DNA of 8,297 nt from Pseudomonadota bacterium. Lineage in GTDB: Bacteria > Pseudomonadota > Alphaproteobacteria > UBA828 > JAPUJA01. The DNA lies in the NCBI GenBank assembly GCA_027296525.1, contig JAPUJA010000153.1, forward strand, positions 1 through 8,297, written 5' to 3'. The position numbers were made by a program, and so were the translations under genes. The notes beneath the pieces were generated by a model. That model was not told the origin of the DNA and did no database searches. It was given only the letters and a program-made list of their open reading frames with translations. Position 1 is the first letter of the stretch; each line of letters starts with the position of its first letter. Positions 6,438-8,297 of the stretch are shown piece after piece.

Positions 6438-7967
6438 CTACATCTTCATCCAGTTGCCCATCTTCTCGAAGGCGCGCGCGCCGCGCAGAACCGTCGCATC
6501 ATCGTAACGGCGTCCCACGAGCATCATGCCGATGGGAAGCCCGTTGTTCATGCCGCAGGGCACGTTGATCGCCGGATGGCCCGAGCAGTCGAACGGCGAG
6601 GTGTTGCCGATCATCTCGAGAGCCCGGGAGACATACTCCTCGCGCGAGCAATCGGGCTTGGGCAGCTTGGTCGCCTGAATCGGGAGCGTCGGCATCAGAA
6701 GAAGATCGTAGTCCTCGAGCACCGCGTCGTAGGCCGCGCGCAATGCCCGGCTCAGGTTCTGCCCCTTGGCGTAATAGTGGGTGTGGTAATTGCGGTCGAG
6801 GAACTCGCCCAGGAGGATGCAAAGCTTGGTCGTCTCGGAGAAGTCGTCCGGCCGGCTCCGCCAGCCCTGAGCATAGGCGTCCGCGAACGAGGTGACATAG
6901 TGCCCCTCCCAGTTCATGCCGAAGCCGTTGAGCTTGACCATCATCTGATGCAGCCCCTGGATCGCGATCAGATTCCAGATATGCGCGCCGTCGATATGCA
7001 TCGGGATCGAGACCTGCTTGACCTTCGCGCCCTTGGATTTGAGCTTCTCCGCTGCCGCCCGCACCTTCCGGTCGACGACCTGCTGGCTCTCGGGCCGCCC
7101 GAAGCCTTCCTTCACGACGGCGATCTTGAGGCCCCGGGCGCCCTTGTTGAGGGATTTCATGTAGTTCTGCATCTTGACCCCGATCTGGCGCGGATCGAGC
7201 CCATCGGAGCCGGCGATCACTTGGAGGAGTTGGGCGACATCCTCGACGTTGTTGGCCATGGGCCCGGTGTGATCGAGGGTCGTTTCGATCGGGAAGATGC
7301 CGGTATAGGGCACGAGGCCGTGGGTCGGCTTCAGCCCATAGACGCCCGAATAGCAGGCGGGAATACGGATCGAGCCGCCCTGATCGCCGCCGAGCGACAT
7401 ATCGACCTCGCCCGTCGCCACCAGGACGGCGCTGCCGCCTGAGGAACCGCCCGCCGAATGGGTCGGTTTTCGCGGATTCTTGATCATGCCGAGCGCGCTC
7501 GTATGAGAGCCGCCCGAGAGGCAGAGATCCTCGCAGGCCGCCTTGCCGAGGATCGTGCCGCCGGCATCGAGAATGCGCGTGACCACGGTTGCGTCGACCT
7601 CGGGCACGTAGCCTTCGATGATGCGCGATCCATTCATCAGGGGAACGCCGGCGAGACAGATGTTGTCCTTGAGCGCCAGCGTCTTGCCCGCGAGGGCCCC
7701 GCGCTTCTTGCCCTTCACCTCGCACTTCCAGTACCAGGCGTTGTATTTGTTCTCCTCCGGCCCTGGCCGGTAACCCGATGTGCGCGGATACTTCACGGGC
7801 AAGGTCGGCTCGGCGAGCTCGTCGCAGTGCGCGTAGGAAGGCACGACCCCCCCGATCAGCCCTTGAAAGGACTCGGCGTCCTCCGGCGACAATGACATTC
7901 CGAAATCCGCGGCGATCTCGAGGATCTCCGCGACGGTCGGTGTGCGAACGGTCGGTAGGATCGACAT
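6438..7967 (-). CDS. Amidase-signature (AS) family amidase
   Basis: A 509-residue hydrolase expected to cleave a carboxamide to a carboxylic acid and ammonia or an amine in the cytoplasm; no signal peptide is seen. The Ser-cisSer-Lys triad is complete: Lys100 in LALKDN, Ser175 in SAGGSSGGSA and nucleophile Ser199 in GGDQGGSIRIPA. The spacings (75 and 24 residues) equal those of FAAH Lys142, Ser217 and Ser241. From memory, the whole protein, including ATVVTRILDAG, KAACEDLC and the C-terminal NGLPIGMMLVGRRYDDATVL, resembles the Rhodococcus enantioselective amidases linked to nitrile hydratase. No nitrile hydratase gene is in the window. The start at 7967 has GGGAGAT about 5 nt upstream. It lies 155 bp downstream of a branched-chain-type ABC permease gene on the same strand, which suggests the transported substrate is an amide. 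The actual amide is unknown; GatA is unlikely given the divergent GGDQGGS region and the lack of gatB/gatC. Confidence 0.95.
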   Translation of the reverse strand: MSILPTVRTPTVAEILEIAADFGMSLSPEDAESFQGLIGGVVPSYAHCDELAEPTLPVKYPRTSGYRPGPEENKYNAWYWKCEVKGKKRGALAGKTLALKDNICLAGVPLMNGSRIIEGYVPEVDATVVTRILDAGGTILGKAACEDLCLSGGSHTSALGMIKNPRKPTHSAGGSSGGSAVLVATGEVDMSLGGDQGGSIRIPACYSGVYGLKPTHGLVPYTGIFPIETTLDHTGPMANNVEDVAQLLQVIAGSDGLDPRQIGVKMQNYMKSLNKGARGLKIAVVKEGFGRPESQQVVDRKVRAAAEKLKSKGAKVKQVSIPMHIDGAHIWNLIAIQGLHQMMVKLNGFGMNWEGHYVTSFADAYAQGWRSRPDDFSETTKLCILLGEFLDRNYHTHYYAKGQNLSRALRAAYDAVLEDYDLLLMPTLPIQATKLPKPDCSREEYVSRALEMIGNTSPFDCSGHPAINVPCGMNNGLPIGMMLVGRRYDDATVLRGARAFEKMGNWMKM

Positions 7968-8122
7968 GATTTCATCTCCCTCGTTCTCGACGGCTCCCGT
8001 GGCGGCGGGTGCGCGCTTCTTTATCGTTGGTCGAGCCGCTCCTCGACGACGAGCGGCGCGCCGATTGTGCGCCGTCGGCTTGGTGCTGGCAACCGGCGAA
8101 AGCGCGCCGGGCGTCGCGCTCT
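7968..8122 (-). promoter_or_regulatory. Spacer upstream of the amidase gene
   Basis: This 155-bp gap follows the permease stop. It holds a hairpin directly after that stop (8101-8120). It also holds an imperfect GC-rich inverted repeat around 8052-8077, with CGGCGC (8053-8058) and GCGCCG (8069-8074) as its best arms. The amidase ribosome-binding site (GAGGGAGATG on the minus strand) ends the spacer. An amidase promoter could lie here, but I see no clear -35/-10 pair. Confidence 0.4.
8099..8122 (-). terminator. Possible intrinsic terminator after the ABC permease gene
   Basis: On the minus strand the permease stop TAA is followed at once by AG, then AGCGCG, an 8-nt loop and CGCGCT, then TTC. 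The arms (8115-8120 and 8101-8106) are perfect complements, and a G-U and an A-U pair could extend the stem. The U run is short (three with the last stem base), so termination may be partial, leaving some read-through into the amidase gene. Confidence 0.4.
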
Positions 8123-8297
8123 TTACTCGCGCGCGGCGAAACGTGCCGCGCGCTCGCGGGCGCGGCGCAGGACGATCTCGTCGAGCTCCTCGTCGCCCAC
8201 GATCCCGTCGGGCCGAAGCGCCATGATGAACACGATGGTCGCGCCGAGGAAGATTCCGGTGAGGCCAGAGACTTGGGGAATTTGGGCGCCGTAGATG
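8123..8297 (-). CDS. Branched-chain amino acid-type ABC transporter permease, C-terminal end (cut by window edge)
   Basis: The last 57 codons of a gene entering from the right edge and ending at TAA (8123-8125); the first full codon begins at 8296. The tail is a hydrophobic segment (GLTGIFLGATIVFIMALRP), then DGIVGDEELDEIV and a charged helix ending RFAARE. A final membrane helix followed by RPxG(I/L) and a short cytoplasmic tail is typical of LivH/LivM-type permeases of the branched-chain amino acid, urea and short-amide importers. The fragment is too short to separate LivH from LivM types. It lies upstream of the amidase on the same strand, so the transporter and amidase may form one uptake-and-hydrolysis unit. 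Confidence 0.72.
   Translation of the reverse strand, partial: IYGAQIPQVSGLTGIFLGATIVFIMALRPDGIVGDEELDEIVLRRARERAARFAARE

Noticed and set aside
6369..7442. 357-codon plus-strand open frame opposite the amidase gene
   Set aside because: It is antisense to a clear amidase with a complete catalytic triad, and its protein shows no family features.
7942..8226. 94-codon plus-strand frame over the spacer upstream of the amidase
   Set aside because: Arg/Ala-rich low-complexity translation without a clear ribosome-binding site. It overlaps the amidase start and the permease tail on the other strand.

Overview
This window reads as a piece of a GC-rich proteobacterial chromosome, most likely from an alphaproteobacterium. 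That placement is an inference from base composition, codon use and the gene families; no rRNA or marker gene is present. It holds five complete genes and two genes cut by the window edges. All look like catabolic enzymes or transport parts. I see no tRNA, rRNA, insertion sequence, CRISPR array or phage gene.

Layout. Positions 1-2618 (minus strand) carry a tandem pair of trimethylamine-dehydrogenase-like flavo/iron-sulfur oxidoreductases. The upstream one is complete (450-2618). The downstream one runs off the left edge after its first 123 codons (1-369). A 162-bp divergent intergenic region with several dyad-symmetric elements separates this pair from a plus-strand pair: a divergent short-chain dehydrogenase (2781-3527) and an AMP-forming acyl-CoA ligase (3548-5206). 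The ligase converges on, and overlaps by 28 bp, a minus-strand set: acyl-CoA dehydrogenase (5179-6330), amidase-signature amidase (6438-7967) and the C-terminal tail of a branched-chain-type ABC permease (8123-8297).

How the genes may work together (inference). A LivH/LivM-type transporter could import an amide or another N-containing small molecule. The amidase could split it into a carboxylic acid and ammonia or an amine. The ligase could activate the acid to a CoA thioester, which the acyl-CoA dehydrogenase would desaturate. The TMADH-like enzymes could oxidise the amine or a methylated intermediate. TMADH and acyl-CoA dehydrogenases both typically pass electrons to electron-transfer flavoprotein, so ETF would be a shared acceptor. 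The substrate cannot be read from the sequence.

The most interesting points are two. The complete TMADH-like enzyme keeps the covalent-flavin cysteine and the 4Fe-4S cysteines but has replaced the substrate-side catalytic residues, so it is probably not a trimethylamine dehydrogenase. The neighbouring SDR lacks the usual YxxxK catalytic motif.
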